Below are positions 20,212-29,489 of a DNA stretch of 64,000 nt, piece by piece (positions within the stretch are counted from its first letter, which is position 1; every line of letters begins with the position of its first letter). The notes under the pieces were generated by a model that was not told the origin of the DNA, made no database searches, and saw nothing but the letters and a program-made list of their open reading frames with translations. The translations under genes and the position numbers were made by a program. This stretch comes from Achromobacter ruhlandii (GTDB lineage: Bacteria; Pseudomonadota; Gammaproteobacteria; Burkholderiales; Burkholderiaceae_B): positions 1-64,000 of the forward strand of contig NZ_CADIJL010000020.1 of NCBI RefSeq assembly GCF_902859695.1, in the 5' to 3' direction.

Positions 20212-21003
20212 TCAACCGCCCTGCAGCACGCCGGCCTCGACCAGCGCATCCGACAGGCGGATGTAGCGATCCACCGAGATATCCTCGGCGCGCGCGGTGG
20301 GCGCGATGTCCAGCGCCTCCCAAGGCACCTGCGGGGCCCAGTCGGCCAGCACCCGGCGCAGCATCTTGCGGCGCTGCGAGAAGGCGCGTGCCACCACGGT
20401 CTCGAAGGCGCGCTCGCTGACCGGGCGCAGGCGCTCGGCCGGCAACGGCACCATGCGCACGATGGCCGACACCACCTTGGGCGGCGGATCGAACGCCTCG
20501 GGCGGCACGTCGAACAGCTTGTGCATGCGATAGCGCGATTGCAGCATCACCGACAGGCGGCTGAAATCGCCGCTGCCAGGTTGCGCGACCATGCGGTCGA
20601 TCACTTCACGCTGCAGCATGAAATGCTGGTCGCGGACGTGGTCGGCCCAGGTCATCAGATGGAACAGCAGCGGGCTGGAGATGTTGTACGGCAGGTTGCC
20701 GACCACCCGCAGCCCCGCGCCGAACTGCGAGAAATCCACCGTCAGCGCATCGGCCTCGACCACGGTCAGGCGGTCCGCGTCGAACTGCTTGCGCAGCCGC
20801 GCCGCCAGGTCGCGGTCGATCTCGACCGCGGTCAGGTGATCGAGCCGCTCGAGCAGCGGCCGCGTCAGCGCCGACAGACCCGGACCGATCTCGACCACGG
20901 TGTCGGTGCGAGCGGGACTGACCGCGCGCACGATCGACTCGACCACGCTCTCGTCGGTCAGGAAGTTCTGGCCAAAGCGCTTGCGCGCCTGGTGTTGAGA
21001 CAT
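20212..21003 (-). CDS. rsmA: 16S rRNA (adenine1518/1519-N6)-dimethyltransferase
   Basis: KsgA/RsmA dimethylates two adjacent adenines in helix 45 of 16S rRNA, a late check on small-subunit assembly. The 263-residue protein starts [17 protein letters not shown]. It carries the SAM site [15 protein letters not shown] and the catalytic [11 protein letters not shown]. It is the last gene of the lptD-surA-rsmA operon, 18 bases after surA. E. coli has the same order (with pdxA between), linking outer-membrane assembly to ribosome maturation in one transcript. Confidence 0.97.
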   Translation of the reverse strand: MSQHQARKRFGQNFLTDESVVESIVRAVSPARTDTVVEIGPGLSALTRPLLERLDHLTAVEIDRDLAARLRKQFDADRLTVVEADALTVDFSQFGAGLRVVGNLPYNISSPLLFHLMTWADHVRDQHFMLQREVIDRMVAQPGSGDFSRLSVMLQSRYRMHKLFDVPPEAFDPPPKVVSAIVRMVPLPAERLRPVSERAFETVVARAFSQRRKMLRRVLADWAPQVPWEALDIAPTARAEDISVDRYIRLSDALVEAGVLQGG

Positions 21004-21021
21004 GAAAAACCCGGGCTGCGA

Positions 21022-22596
21022 TCAGCGGTTGTTCTGGTTGATACGGTCCTGCTTTTCCAGCCGGTTGTCGATGTACGCCTGGGCGCGCAACTGATCCAGC
21101 CAATCTTCGAAAGCGGGTTGGGCACGGCGCTCGAACAGCGTCTGGCGGGCGCGCATGCGGGCCAGGTCGTCGGTGGCGTCATGCTGGCGGCGCTCTTCGA
21201 CCTGGATCAGGTGCCAGCCGAACGGCGTCTGGATGGGCTGGCTGATCTCGCCGGGCTTGAGCGCGTTCATCGCGGCCTCGAAAGGCGGCACGGTTTCGCC
21301 CGGGTTGAGCCACCCCAGGTCGCCGCCTTGCGGCGCGGTCGCGTCCTGCGAATACTGGCGCGCCATGTCGTCGAACTTGGCATCGCCGGCCACCAGGCGC
21401 TGGCGCACCTGCTCCAGGCGCTGGCGGGCCTGCTCGTCGCTCATGACGGTCGAGGTCTTGATCAGGATGTGGCGCGCATGCGTCTGCATCACTTCCACGG
21501 GGCCCTGCGGCGCCTGCGCCTGCGGTTGCGGCCGCGGTTGCGGCGCCTGCGTCGGCGCCGGGGCGCGCGCGGTGCGGCTGGGCGGCGGCGCGGCGGTGCC
21601 GCGGTCCATCACCTTGAGGATGTGGAAACCATTGCCGCTTTGCAGCAGGCCGCTGACCTGGCCTTTCTGCAGATTGGCGATGGCCTTGGCGAACAGGTCG
21701 GGCCAGCCGTCCAGCGGACGCACGCCCATGACGCCGCCCTGCAGGGCTTCGGGACCATCCGAATTGGCGGCGGCCAGGCTGGCGAAGTCATCACCACGCT
21801 TGACGCGCGCCAGCAGGTCCTCGGCCTTCTTGCGCAGCGCGGCCAATTGCTCCGAAGACGAACCTTCCGGCACGCGCACCAGGATCTGGGCCACGGCATA
21901 GAGCATCGGGCCGGCGGGCGCGGCGGCCTGCTCGGGCGCGGCTTCCGGCTGCGGCTGCGGCTGCGGCTGGGCCTGGGGCTGGGTCGCGGCGGCGAATGCC
22001 GGGTTGCGGCGCTGGTCCTTGAGGAACGCGTCGACCTCGGCATCGGAAATGACGATGTTGGAGTCCACCGCGCGCTGGCGCAGGCGGTCCGAGCGGATCT
22101 CGTCCTTCAGCGACTTGCGGTAGCTATCCCAGCTGACGCCGGACTTTTCGATCTCCTGGCGCAGCTGCGCCACGCTGATCTTGTTGCGTCCGGCAATGGT
22201 GGTGATGGCCTGGTCGACCTGGGCGTCGTCGACGCGGATGCCGAGGCGGTCGGCCTCGTGGCGCTGCACGCGCTCCATGATCAGGCGTTGCAGCACCTGG
22301 TGCTGCAAGGTCTTGTCATCGGGTACCTGGATGCCGCGCGACTTCAGTTCGCCGGCGATGCGCAGCGAGGCGTCGCGCAGTTCGCGCAAGGTGATCACGT
22401 CTTTGTCGACCACGGCCGCGATGCCGTCGACGAACTGCTCTCCGGCGGGCGCCGGCGCGCTTTTCTGCGCGGCGGGCGCATTCTTGGCGCCCTTGCCATT
22501 CGGCTCCGCCGCGTGCGCGGCGGAGAACGCGGCGCAAACCGCCAGCAACAGCGCGTTGCCGGTGTAGCGGCGCAAGGAGTGCAACCTACGCATCAT
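21022..22596 (-). CDS. surA: Periplasmic chaperone and peptidyl-prolyl isomerase SurA
   Basis: Escorts outer-membrane proteins, including LptD, to the BAM complex. The 524-residue precursor has an N-terminal signal peptide (LLLAVCAAFSAAHAA), the SurA N-domain (~50-200) and two parvulin domains, with LGWLNPGETVPPFEAAM in the second. It is roughly 100 residues longer than the E. coli protein. The extra length is mainly an N-terminal Ala/Lys/Pro stretch and two Pro/Gln-rich linkers, before the first parvulin and between the two parvulins. The start codon overlaps the lptD stop by four bases (ATGA), so the two should be co-translated. Confidence 0.96.
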   Translation of the reverse strand: MMRRLHSLRRYTGNALLLAVCAAFSAAHAAEPNGKGAKNAPAAQKSAPAPAGEQFVDGIAAVVDKDVITLRELRDASLRIAGELKSRGIQVPDDKTLQHQVLQRLIMERVQRHEADRLGIRVDDAQVDQAITTIAGRNKISVAQLRQEIEKSGVSWDSYRKSLKDEIRSDRLRQRAVDSNIVISDAEVDAFLKDQRRNPAFAAATQPQAQPQPQPQPEAAPEQAAAPAGPMLYAVAQILVRVPEGSSSEQLAALRKKAEDLLARVKRGDDFASLAAANSDGPEALQGGVMGVRPLDGWPDLFAKAIANLQKGQVSGLLQSGNGFHILKVMDRGTAAPPPSRTARAPAPTQAPQPRPQPQAQAPQGPVEVMQTHARHILIKTSTVMSDEQARQRLEQVRQRLVAGDAKFDDMARQYSQDATAPQGGDLGWLNPGETVPPFEAAMNALKPGEISQPIQTPFGWHLIQVEERRQHDATDDLARMRARQTLFERRAQPAFEDWLDQLRAQAYIDNRLEKQDRINQNNR

Positions 22597-24986
22597 TCAT
22601 ACCTTTCAAATGTGGTCCCGGTGGGCGCGGGCGGAGTAATGCGCGAGTAACCGGGGATACTTCTGTTCAGCAGGTTCATCGGATCGGTTCCCAGGGAACC
22701 CAGTCCGGTCAACTCCAGCTGGAAGAACAAGGCCGTGTTGGCGTCGGTGGCGGACACGGCGTAGCGCTGGAACACCATCCGGCCGACCCAGCAGCAATCG
22801 CCCTTGTATTCGAGGCCGGCGATGGCCTGGGTGATACGCGGCGAATCATTGGTGCCGCTGACCGTGCTCGACGGACCATTGCGCAGCGAGTAGTCGACGC
22901 GGCCCACGCCGTACCACCGCTTGGTGAATGGCCATTGCACGGCCAGACTGATCTGGTTCTGCCCTTGCGGCTGATAGGCCACACCGGTCTGCGGATCACG
23001 CTGGTAGCGATAGGCCAGGGCCACCGTCGTCAAGCGCTGTGGCGACCAGCGGCCGCTGAGCAGCGCGCGCGACCAGCGGTTGTCATAGGGATTGTATTGC
23101 GCCGCCACGTCGGTCGAGAACGTGTCGGTCAGCGCGGCGCTGGCGCCCACCAGGAAGTCGGAGCGCACATTCTCGCGCGGCGTCTCGCCGGGCAGCGTCA
23201 CTTGCTGGTCGGCAAAATACAGACGCTGCGCCACGGCCAGCGACGCGCGTTCGAAACCGGTGGAAGCATCGAGCCAGCGCGTGGTCAGCGCGGCGGTCAA
23301 CTGATTGGCGTTGGAAATGCGATCCCAGCCACCGGTGTAGATATTCTCCTCAAAGGCCTGCGAGAAGCTGAAGTCGGACAGCGACGTGTCATAGACCGGG
23401 ATCTTGGATTGGTCACGATACGGCACCCGCAGGTAATACAACCGAGGCTCCAGCGTCTGCGTCGACGCCTTGCCGAACAACGTAGTGTCCCGTTCGAAGA
23501 TCAGCCCCGTATCGAGCGACATGATCGGCACCGTACGCGACTGCGAACGTGGGTAGCCAAAATCCGTGCCGGCGTTAGCCGTGCCCGAGTTCAGGTTGAG
23601 CCAGTCGCGGCTGTACCAGTTGGTTTGGTACTGCGTGTAGTTCACGCCGACCTTGGGCACCACGAACCAACCGGGGCGAACGATCGGATAGGACACGGTG
23701 GGATAGGTCTGCAGACGATCACCGGTAGGGCCCGTGCGGTTGCCCAGCAGCAAAGGCTGCTTGAAGCGTACCGCCGTCGACGTCCAGTCCACGTCGAAAC
23801 CACCCCAGTCGTAGCGGGCGCCGCGCAGATAGAATTCCGGCTCTTTGTCATAGGGAGGTGTCAGCAGTGCATTCGGGTCCTGCAGCGTCTGATACTTATA
23901 GACTTGAGCGTAGGCACTCCAGTAAGTCGACCCCCAGCCTACGCGCGCGCGCTGGGGCAGATAGGTTGTCGACGCCTGGTTTAGGCCTAACTGGGAAATA
24001 TCGCGGAAGTAGTCGTTGTCTGACACCTTAGCCACATCCCAGTCGGCATAGAAGCCGTTGCCGAACAGCTGCTGGTGGCGCCACCAGTACATCCAACGGT
24101 CATCGCCGCTGACGTGGTCGTTAGGCAGATAGGCACCATAGATGCTGCCGCCGTAGCTCTTGCCCAGATAACGGAATTCCCCGCCCAACTGCATCCCGCG
24201 CTTCGAGAAGTAGCGCGGCTGGATCGTCGCGTCGTAGTTCGGCGCCAGATTCAGGTAGTACGGCAGCGAGAAATCGAAACCGCCCTTGCTGGTGGTGCCG
24301 TAGGTCGGGACCAGGAAACCCGACTTGCGCTCTTTCTTGACCGGAAAGGTCATGTAGGGCGAAGCCAGGATCGGCACGTCCTTGAAATACAGCACGCCGT
24401 TGCGGGCCACGCCTTCGTTTTCGTCGAAGTCGATATCGACCGTGTTGGCCTTGATGTACCAGGACGGCGTCTCACATGGGCAGCCGCTGTAGGTGACCGT
24501 GTGCAGCCGCATCTGCGACTTGCTGAAGATGTCGGCCTTGTCGGCCACGGCAAAACCGCCGGTGGCGCCCAGCCAGAAGCTCGGCTGCTCGACTTCGCCG
24601 GAATACTTGTCGACGTTGAACTTGGCGTTGGGACCGGTGACCAGCGTGCCGTCGCGCATCATGCGGGCGTTGCCCTGCACGTCGACTTCGCCGGTGTCCT
24701 TGCGGTAGTTGATCCGGTCGCCCTTGATCACGCCGTCGATGCGGCGCACCTGGGCCGCGCCGGTCAGGGTCAGGTCGGAATCCGGATCACCCTCGATGGT
24801 GTCCGCTTCCATATAGGCGGGGATGTTGCCGTCCGGCAGGCGGTGCATCCGCAGGCCGGGAGACGTGCGCAGCTCGGGGGCCGCGGTGATCGACGTCGAT
24901 GAGGGAGCCGAACCCTGGCTGCCCTGGGCCTGAACGGCCCCGGCGACGCTGATAGCAGATAGGATCAACCACCGAACCTTGCGCAC
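22593..24986 (-). CDS. lptD: LPS-assembly protein LptD
   Basis: Outer-membrane translocon that, with LptE, inserts lipopolysaccharide into the outer leaflet. The 797-residue precursor has a signal peptide (LILSAISVAGAVQAQ), an N-terminal OstA/jellyroll domain (~55-200) with repeated GDRINYRKDTGEVDVQGNA-like strands, and a large beta-barrel. Two cysteines in SGCPCETPSW and two in KGDCCWVG near the C-terminus are candidates for the conserved disulfides that activate LptD. A TATAAT -10 element lies on the minus strand at 25069-25074. It heads the lptD-surA-rsmA operon and is transcribed away from amgK. Confidence 0.97.
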   Translation of the reverse strand: MRKVRWLILSAISVAGAVQAQGSQGSAPSSTSITAAPELRTSPGLRMHRLPDGNIPAYMEADTIEGDPDSDLTLTGAAQVRRIDGVIKGDRINYRKDTGEVDVQGNARMMRDGTLVTGPNAKFNVDKYSGEVEQPSFWLGATGGFAVADKADIFSKSQMRLHTVTYSGCPCETPSWYIKANTVDIDFDENEGVARNGVLYFKDVPILASPYMTFPVKKERKSGFLVPTYGTTSKGGFDFSLPYYLNLAPNYDATIQPRYFSKRGMQLGGEFRYLGKSYGGSIYGAYLPNDHVSGDDRWMYWWRHQQLFGNGFYADWDVAKVSDNDYFRDISQLGLNQASTTYLPQRARVGWGSTYWSAYAQVYKYQTLQDPNALLTPPYDKEPEFYLRGARYDWGGFDVDWTSTAVRFKQPLLLGNRTGPTGDRLQTYPTVSYPIVRPGWFVVPKVGVNYTQYQTNWYSRDWLNLNSGTANAGTDFGYPRSQSRTVPIMSLDTGLIFERDTTLFGKASTQTLEPRLYYLRVPYRDQSKIPVYDTSLSDFSFSQAFEENIYTGGWDRISNANQLTAALTTRWLDASTGFERASLAVAQRLYFADQQVTLPGETPRENVRSDFLVGASAALTDTFSTDVAAQYNPYDNRWSRALLSGRWSPQRLTTVALAYRYQRDPQTGVAYQPQGQNQISLAVQWPFTKRWYGVGRVDYSLRNGPSSTVSGTNDSPRITQAIAGLEYKGDCCWVGRMVFQRYAVSATDANTALFFQLELTGLGSLGTDPMNLLNRSIPGYSRITPPAPTGTTFERYE

Positions 24987-25154
24987 GAGTGAAAACAGCC
25001 CTTTTTGACGATGGGGGAACCAGGCAGAGGCGCCCGCGAAGGGCCAATGCTAACGGAAACGAGCCGGTATTATAGAGAAGCCGCGCCAGACGCCCAGCCT
25101 TATGTGCGCGCCACCCATTTTTCCGCAATGTTGCCCTTCTGACACGGATCTTCC

Positions 25155-26195
25155 TTGAAAAACGATCATGACCCCCGCCTGGAGCAGATCCGCGCCTGGC
25201 TGCAAGGCCTGCCCGCCGCCCTGGGCCTGGCGGTGGACACCCTGCGCCCCGCGTCCGCGGACGCCAGTTTCCGCCGTTATTTCCGCCTGGACGCGGCAGG
25301 CCGTACCCTGATTGTGATGGACGCCCCGCCCCGGCACGAAGATTGCCGCCCCTTCCTGCACGTGGGCCAGCTGCTGCGCGACGCCGGCCTGAACGTGCCC
25401 GCCGTCATCGAGCAGGACCTCGGCCAGGGCCTGCTGCTGCTCTCGGACCTGGGCGAACAGACCTATTACCAGCGCATCCAGGACGGCGTGGACGACGCCC
25501 GCCTGCAATCGATGTACCGCGACGCGCTGGCGGCGCTGGTGCGCCTGCAACAGGCCAGGACCACCGGCCTGGCCGCCTACGACAGCGCGCGGCTGGCCGA
25601 CGAACTGACGCTGTTCCCCGAGTGGTACGTGCGCAAACACCATGGCGCCACGCTCGATGACAAGACCACGCAGGCCCTGGACAAGATCTTCGCCCTGCTC
25701 TCGGCCAGCAACGGCAACCAGCCCACCGTGCTGGTGCACCGCGACTACCACTCGCCCAACCTGATGCTCTGCGACCAGCCGCAATACGGCCCCAATCCGG
25801 GAGTCATCGACTTCCAGGACGCCCTGGCCGGCCCCATCACCTACGACCTGGCGTCGCTGGTGACGGATGCCCGCACCACCTGGGAAGAACCGCAGCAGCT
25901 GGACTGGGCCATCCGCTACTGGGAAATGGCGCGCGCGGCCGGCCTGCCGGTCGATGCCGACTTCGCCGAATTCCACCGCGCCTACGAATGGATGGGCCTG
26001 CAGCGCAATCTGCGGATCCTGGGGGTGTTCGCGCGCCTGAACCACCGCGACGGCAAGGCCCACTACCTGGCCCACATGCCGCGCGTGAACGCCTATGTGC
26101 GCCAGGTGGCGCAGCGCTACGGCGTCTTCACGCCCCTGCTGCGCCTGCTGGACAAGCTCGACGACCGCCAGGTCAGCGTCGGATACACCTTCTGA
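25155..26195 (+). CDS. amgK: N-acetylmuramate/N-acetylglucosamine kinase
   Basis: Phosphorylates MurNAc and GlcNAc at the anomeric carbon, the first step of the AmgK-MurU recycling route that bypasses de novo UDP-MurNAc synthesis. The 346-residue protein has an aminoglycoside-phosphotransferase fold with the catalytic VHRDYHSPNLML and the metal motif GVIDFQDALAGPITYDLASL. The only sensible start is TTG at 25155, since no in-frame ATG or GTG lies nearby. Its stop overlaps the murU ATG by one base. The position back to back with lptD is a known conserved arrangement for amgK-murU in Gram-negative bacteria. Confidence 0.93.
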   Translation: MKNDHDPRLEQIRAWLQGLPAALGLAVDTLRPASADASFRRYFRLDAAGRTLIVMDAPPRHEDCRPFLHVGQLLRDAGLNVPAVIEQDLGQGLLLLSDLGEQTYYQRIQDGVDDARLQSMYRDALAALVRLQQARTTGLAAYDSARLADELTLFPEWYVRKHHGATLDDKTTQALDKIFALLSASNGNQPTVLVHRDYHSPNLMLCDQPQYGPNPGVIDFQDALAGPITYDLASLVTDARTTWEEPQQLDWAIRYWEMARAAGLPVDADFAEFHRAYEWMGLQRNLRILGVFARLNHRDGKAHYLAHMPRVNAYVRQVAQRYGVFTPLLRLLDKLDDRQVSVGYTF

Positions 26196-26881
26196 TGCGC
26201 GCCATGATCCTTGCCGCGGGCCGCGGCGAACGCATGCGCCCGCTGACCGACCGGCTGCCCAAGCCCCTGCTGCCGGTCGGCGGCAAGCCGCTGATCGCCT
26301 GGCATCTCGAACGGCTGGCCGCGGCCGGCTTCCACGAAGTGGTCATCAACCATGCCTGGCTCGGGCACGAGATCGAACGCGCGCTGGGCGACGGCGCGGC
26401 CTTCGGCCTGCGGATCCGGTACTCCCCCGAGGACACCGCCCTGGAAACCGCCGGCGGCATCGCCCAGGCGCTGCCGCTGCTGGGACCCGATCCGTTCCTG
26501 GTGATCAACGGCGACATCTGGTGCGACTGGCATCCGGCGGCCGCCCCCGCGCTGGCGGCCGCCCTGCCGGCGGGCGGCGCCTGGCTGCTGCTGGTCGACA
26601 ATCCGCCGCAGCATCCGGCCGGCGATTTCGTCCTGGGCCGCGACGGCCGCGTCGCCGATGAAGGCGAACCCCGTTTGACCTTCTCCGGCATCGGCGTCTA
26701 CCATCCCATGCTGTTCGCGGACGTGGCGCGCGGCAGCGCCGCGCGGCTGGCGCCGTTGTTGCGGCAGGCCATGGCGCGGGATCGGGTCCGCGGCGCGCGC
26801 CACAGCGGCCGCTGGATCGATGTCGGCACCCCGCAACGGCTGGCCGACCTCGACGCCGAGCTGGGTTCAGGCCGGGCCTGA
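26195..26881 (+). CDS. murU: N-acetylmuramate alpha-1-phosphate uridylyltransferase
   Basis: Converts MurNAc-1-phosphate and UTP to UDP-MurNAc, completing the recycling shortcut begun by AmgK. The 228-residue nucleotidyltransferase carries the signature MILAAGRGERMRPLTDRLPKP (in two overlapping parts) and the metal/sugar region LVINGDIWCDW. The C-terminal motif GRWIDVGTPQRLADL is typical of the group. It is translationally coupled to amgK. By established work in Pseudomonas, this pathway gives intrinsic tolerance to fosfomycin because MurA is bypassed. Confidence 0.94.
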   Translation: MRAMILAAGRGERMRPLTDRLPKPLLPVGGKPLIAWHLERLAAAGFHEVVINHAWLGHEIERALGDGAAFGLRIRYSPEDTALETAGGIAQALPLLGPDPFLVINGDIWCDWHPAAAPALAAALPAGGAWLLLVDNPPQHPAGDFVLGRDGRVADEGEPRLTFSGIGVYHPMLFADVARGSAARLAPLLRQAMARDRVRGARHSGRWIDVGTPQRLADLDAELGSGRA

Positions 26882-26950
26882 AGCCCGCCCGATACCCACA
26901 TATTTCACAATATCAAGGTGCGCAACCAGGCTTGTCCGCGCGCCCATCGC

Positions 26951-26966
26951 ACCCGCTTAAGCGGGT
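26951..26966. repeat. Perfect 16-bp palindrome after murU
   Basis: ACCCGCTTAAGCGGGT is fully self-complementary. It sits 70 bases after the murU stop and 73 bases before the next gene. It has no following T-run, so it may be a weak terminator or a binding site. Confidence 0.5.
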
Positions 26967-27038
26967 ATTCTCTGACGCTTTGGCCAGTGCGCGCGGCGCG
27001 CGGCCAGGCAACACACAGGACGTTTTCTAGGAATGGGG

Positions 27039-27737
27039 ATGTTTGGAAGATCGCAACGGGCCGTATTCAAGCCCTCCGTATACCAACCGGGCCAACGCAC
27101 GCGCCGCATGCCGCGCTGGCTCGTCCTGCTGCTGGTGGGCATTGCCCTGGGCGCGGGCGGCGTGCTCTTCCTGCAGACCAATTACGGCCCGCAACGCCTG
27201 ACCGTCGAGCAATCCGAACAACTGCACAGTGAACTGAGCGCCTCCAAGCTGGAAAACCAGCGCCTGCAAAGCCAGCTCGAAGAGGCCACGCAGCAGCGCG
27301 ACGCCAACAAGTCCGGCCATGAAAAACTCACCGCCGATCTGGCCGAAGCCCGCGCCAAGCTGGAAACCCAGAACAAGGAACTGGTGCTGTTCCAGGACGC
27401 CATGCCGCCCGATCCCCGCGGCGGCAACCTGGGCATCCGCTCGGCCACCTTCAAGCGCCAGCCCGGCCTGCTCGACTATCAGGTGCTGGTAATGCGCGAA
27501 GAGCGCACCGGCGCGCCGTTCAAGGGCACCCTGACCTTCTCGATCGACGGCAGCTACCCCAATGGCCGCGCCGCCACCGTCACGCCGGAAGGCCCGGCCC
27601 TGAACGTCGATCGCTACGACTACGCGCTGGGCCAGCTCAAGCTGCCCGACGGCTTCACCCCCAAGGTCGTGGTGCTGCGCGTCATGGACGGCAACCAGAA
27701 ACAGCAGGCCATGCGCATCTACTACGTGCGCAACTGA
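27039..27737 (+). CDS. DUF6776-like membrane-anchored coiled-coil protein, function unknown
   Basis: A 232-residue protein with a basic cytoplasmic N-terminus, one membrane segment (WLVLLLVGIALGAGGVLFL, about residues 28-47), a coiled coil (about 60-115, heptads rich in Leu, Glu and Gln) and a compact C-terminal beta domain (about 130-232). This resembles the uncharacterised DUF6776 family of betaproteobacteria and gammaproteobacteria. The ATG at 27039 has AGGA six bases upstream; an alternative ATG at 27033 adds two residues. The topology suggests a periplasmic C-terminus with an envelope role, but no function is known. It ends in a strong terminator. Confidence 0.8.
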   Translation: MFGRSQRAVFKPSVYQPGQRTRRMPRWLVLLLVGIALGAGGVLFLQTNYGPQRLTVEQSEQLHSELSASKLENQRLQSQLEEATQQRDANKSGHEKLTADLAEARAKLETQNKELVLFQDAMPPDPRGGNLGIRSATFKRQPGLLDYQVLVMREERTGAPFKGTLTFSIDGSYPNGRAATVTPEGPALNVDRYDYALGQLKLPDGFTPKVVVLRVMDGNQKQQAMRIYYVRN

Positions 27738-27756
27738 ACCCGGCCTCGCCCCAGGA

Positions 27757-27782
27757 CCCGCCCCACAGGCGGGTTTTTTTTC
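27757..27782 (+). terminator. Rho-independent terminator
   Basis: CCCGCC (27757-27762) and GGCGGG (27768-27773) form a stem with loop CCACA. It is followed by at least eight T. Confidence 0.9.
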
Positions 27783-27792
27783 GTGCGCGCGA

Positions 27793-27844
27793 GTTGGTTG
27801 CGCCCACAACCAACTGCGCGATATAGTTGCGCCAACAACTATAT
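27793..27844 (+). promoter_or_regulatory. Two tandem palindromes, likely MarR operators, before the monooxygenase gene
   Basis: Palindrome 1 (27793-27814) has arms GTTGGTTG and CAACCAAC around CGCCCA. Palindrome 2 (27821-27844) has arms ATATAGTTG and CAACTATAT around CGCCAA. They share the core GTTG-CGCC-(C/A)A-CAAC, with centres 29 bp apart. The second ends 10 bases before the ATG at 27855, so a bound protein would block transcription or translation start. Confidence 0.8.
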
Positions 27845-27854
27845 CGGAGACACC

Positions 27855-29489
27855 ATGACACTGCCTTCCCGCGTGCCCGTCCTGATCGTCGGCGGCGGTC
27901 CGGTCGGGCTGACCCTGGCCGCGCTGCTGGCGCACTACGGCATCGCCTCGCTCACGCTGGAGGCCGACGACGGCTACTGCAGCGGCAGCCGCGCCATCTG
28001 CATCTCGCGCCGTTCGCAGGAAATCCTGGGCTGGGCCGGCGCCGACGCCGCCCTCACCGCCACCGGCCTGCCCTGGACCGGCGGCCGCAGCTACTACCGC
28101 GACCGCGAAGTGCTGCACTTCGAAATGCCGCACGACCCGACCCAGCGCTTCGCGCCGATGGTCAACATCCAGCAGTACTTCGTCGAGGAATTCGCCCACC
28201 AGGCCATGCTGCGCCAGCCCGACCACGCGACACTGCAATGGTCCGCCCGCGCCGTCGCGGTGCGGCCGGGACCCGACGGCGTCGACGTCGAGGCCGAGAT
28301 CGGCGGCCGGCGCCACAGCGTGCGGGCCGACTGGGTGGTGGCCTGCGACGGCGGCCGCAGCAGCGTGCGCGAGGCGCTGGGCCTGAAGCTGGAAGGCATG
28401 CAATACGAAGGCCGCTATGTCATCGTCGACATTGAGCAGGCCTCCAGCCGCCCGGTCGAGCGGCTGGCCTGGTTCGACCCGCCCTCCAATCCCGGCTCCA
28501 CCCTGCTGATGCATCGCCAGCCCGGCAACGTCTGGCGGGTCGACTACCAGATCCGCGACGACGAGGACGCGGCCGAGGCGGTCAAGCCCGAGAACGTGCT
28601 GCCGCGCGTCCAGAGCCACCTGGACATGATCGGCGAGACCGCGCCCTGGAAGCCGCTGTGGATCTCGCTCTACAACGCCAAATGCCTGACGCTGGAGCGC
28701 TACCGCCACGGCCGGGTGCTGTTCGCCGGCGACGCCGCCCACCTGGTGCCGATCTTCGGCGTGCGCGGCCTGAATTCCGGGCTGGACGACGCCGGCAACC
28801 TGGCCTGGAAACTGGCCTGGGTACTGCGTGGCCACGCCTCCGACCGCCTGCTCGACAGCTACAGCGACGAACGCGTCCACGCCACCCGCCAGAACCTGGC
28901 CTACGGCGCCAAGAGCACCGAATTCATGGCGCCGCCGGACTTTGGTTTCCGCCTGATGCGCGAAGCGGCCTTGCGGCTGGCGCTGACGGACGAGCGGGTG
29001 CGGCCACTGATCAACCCGCGCCAATCGGCGCCCATCGCCTACGACGGCTCGCCCCTGAACCTGGCCGATGGCGCCGCGCCGCAAACCGCCGCCGCCGCGC
29101 CCGGCCAGCCGGCGCCCGACCTGTTGCTGGCCGACGCCGAGGGGGCGCCACGCTATCTCAGCAGCTGCTTCGGCAGCGGCTTCGTGCTGCTGGCCTGCGC
29201 GCCCGACGCCACCGCCGAGGGGCGCCTGCAGGCGCTCGCCGCCGCCACCCGCGCGATGCCCGATCCGCTGCGGGTATTGCCCGTCGGCGGACCGGCGGCG
29301 CGCGCCTGGCGCGACCCGCATGGCCACCTGCGCGACCGCTACGGCGCGCAACCCGGCACGGTGTACCTGCTACGACCCGACGGCTACGTGCTCGGCCGCT
29401 GGGATGCTTGCGACGACAACACCCTGCGCGCCGCCCTGGCGCCCTACTACCCGATGATCCCCGCCACCCCGCAGGAGCCGCGCGCATGA
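27855..29489 (+). CDS. FAD-dependent aromatic hydroxylase-like monooxygenase
   Basis: A 544-residue flavoprotein of the class A aromatic hydroxylase family (MhpA / phenol hydroxylase-like). The FAD/NAD(P)H sites are visible: VLIVGGGPVGLTLA near the N-terminus, VVACDGGRSSVRE (DG motif) and RVLFAGDAAHLVPIFGVRG (GD motif). A C-terminal thioredoxin-like tail (~430-544), common in this group, is present but lacks a CxxC motif. ATG 27855 is preceded by GGAGA. It is the first gene of a three-gene operon joined by four-base overlaps (ATGA, GTGA) with a DUF2783 protein and a MarR regulator. The substrate is probably an aromatic compound sensed by that regulator; no ring-cleavage gene is nearby. Confidence 0.88.
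   Translation: MTLPSRVPVLIVGGGPVGLTLAALLAHYGIASLTLEADDGYCSGSRAICISRRSQEILGWAGADAALTATGLPWTGGRSYYRDREVLHFEMPHDPTQRFAPMVNIQQYFVEEFAHQAMLRQPDHATLQWSARAVAVRPGPDGVDVEAEIGGRRHSVRADWVVACDGGRSSVREALGLKLEGMQYEGRYVIVDIEQASSRPVERLAWFDPPSNPGSTLLMHRQPGNVWRVDYQIRDDEDAAEAVKPENVLPRVQSHLDMIGETAPWKPLWISLYNAKCLTLERYRHGRVLFAGDAAHLVPIFGVRGLNSGLDDAGNLAWKLAWVLRGHASDRLLDSYSDERVHATRQNLAYGAKSTEFMAPPDFGFRLMREAALRLALTDERVRPLINPRQSAPIAYDGSPLNLADGAAPQTAAAAPGQPAPDLLLADAEGAPRYLSSCFGSGFVLLACAPDATAEGRLQALAAATRAMPDPLRVLPVGGPAARAWRDPHGHLRDRYGAQPGTVYLLRPDGYVLGRWDACDDNTLRAALAPYYPMIPATPQEPRA

Noticed and set aside
19771-22650. 959-codon plus-strand frame across the end of the glycerate kinase gene, rsmA and surA
   Set aside because: It crosses a strong terminator and three real genes in other frames; the translation has no recognisable features.
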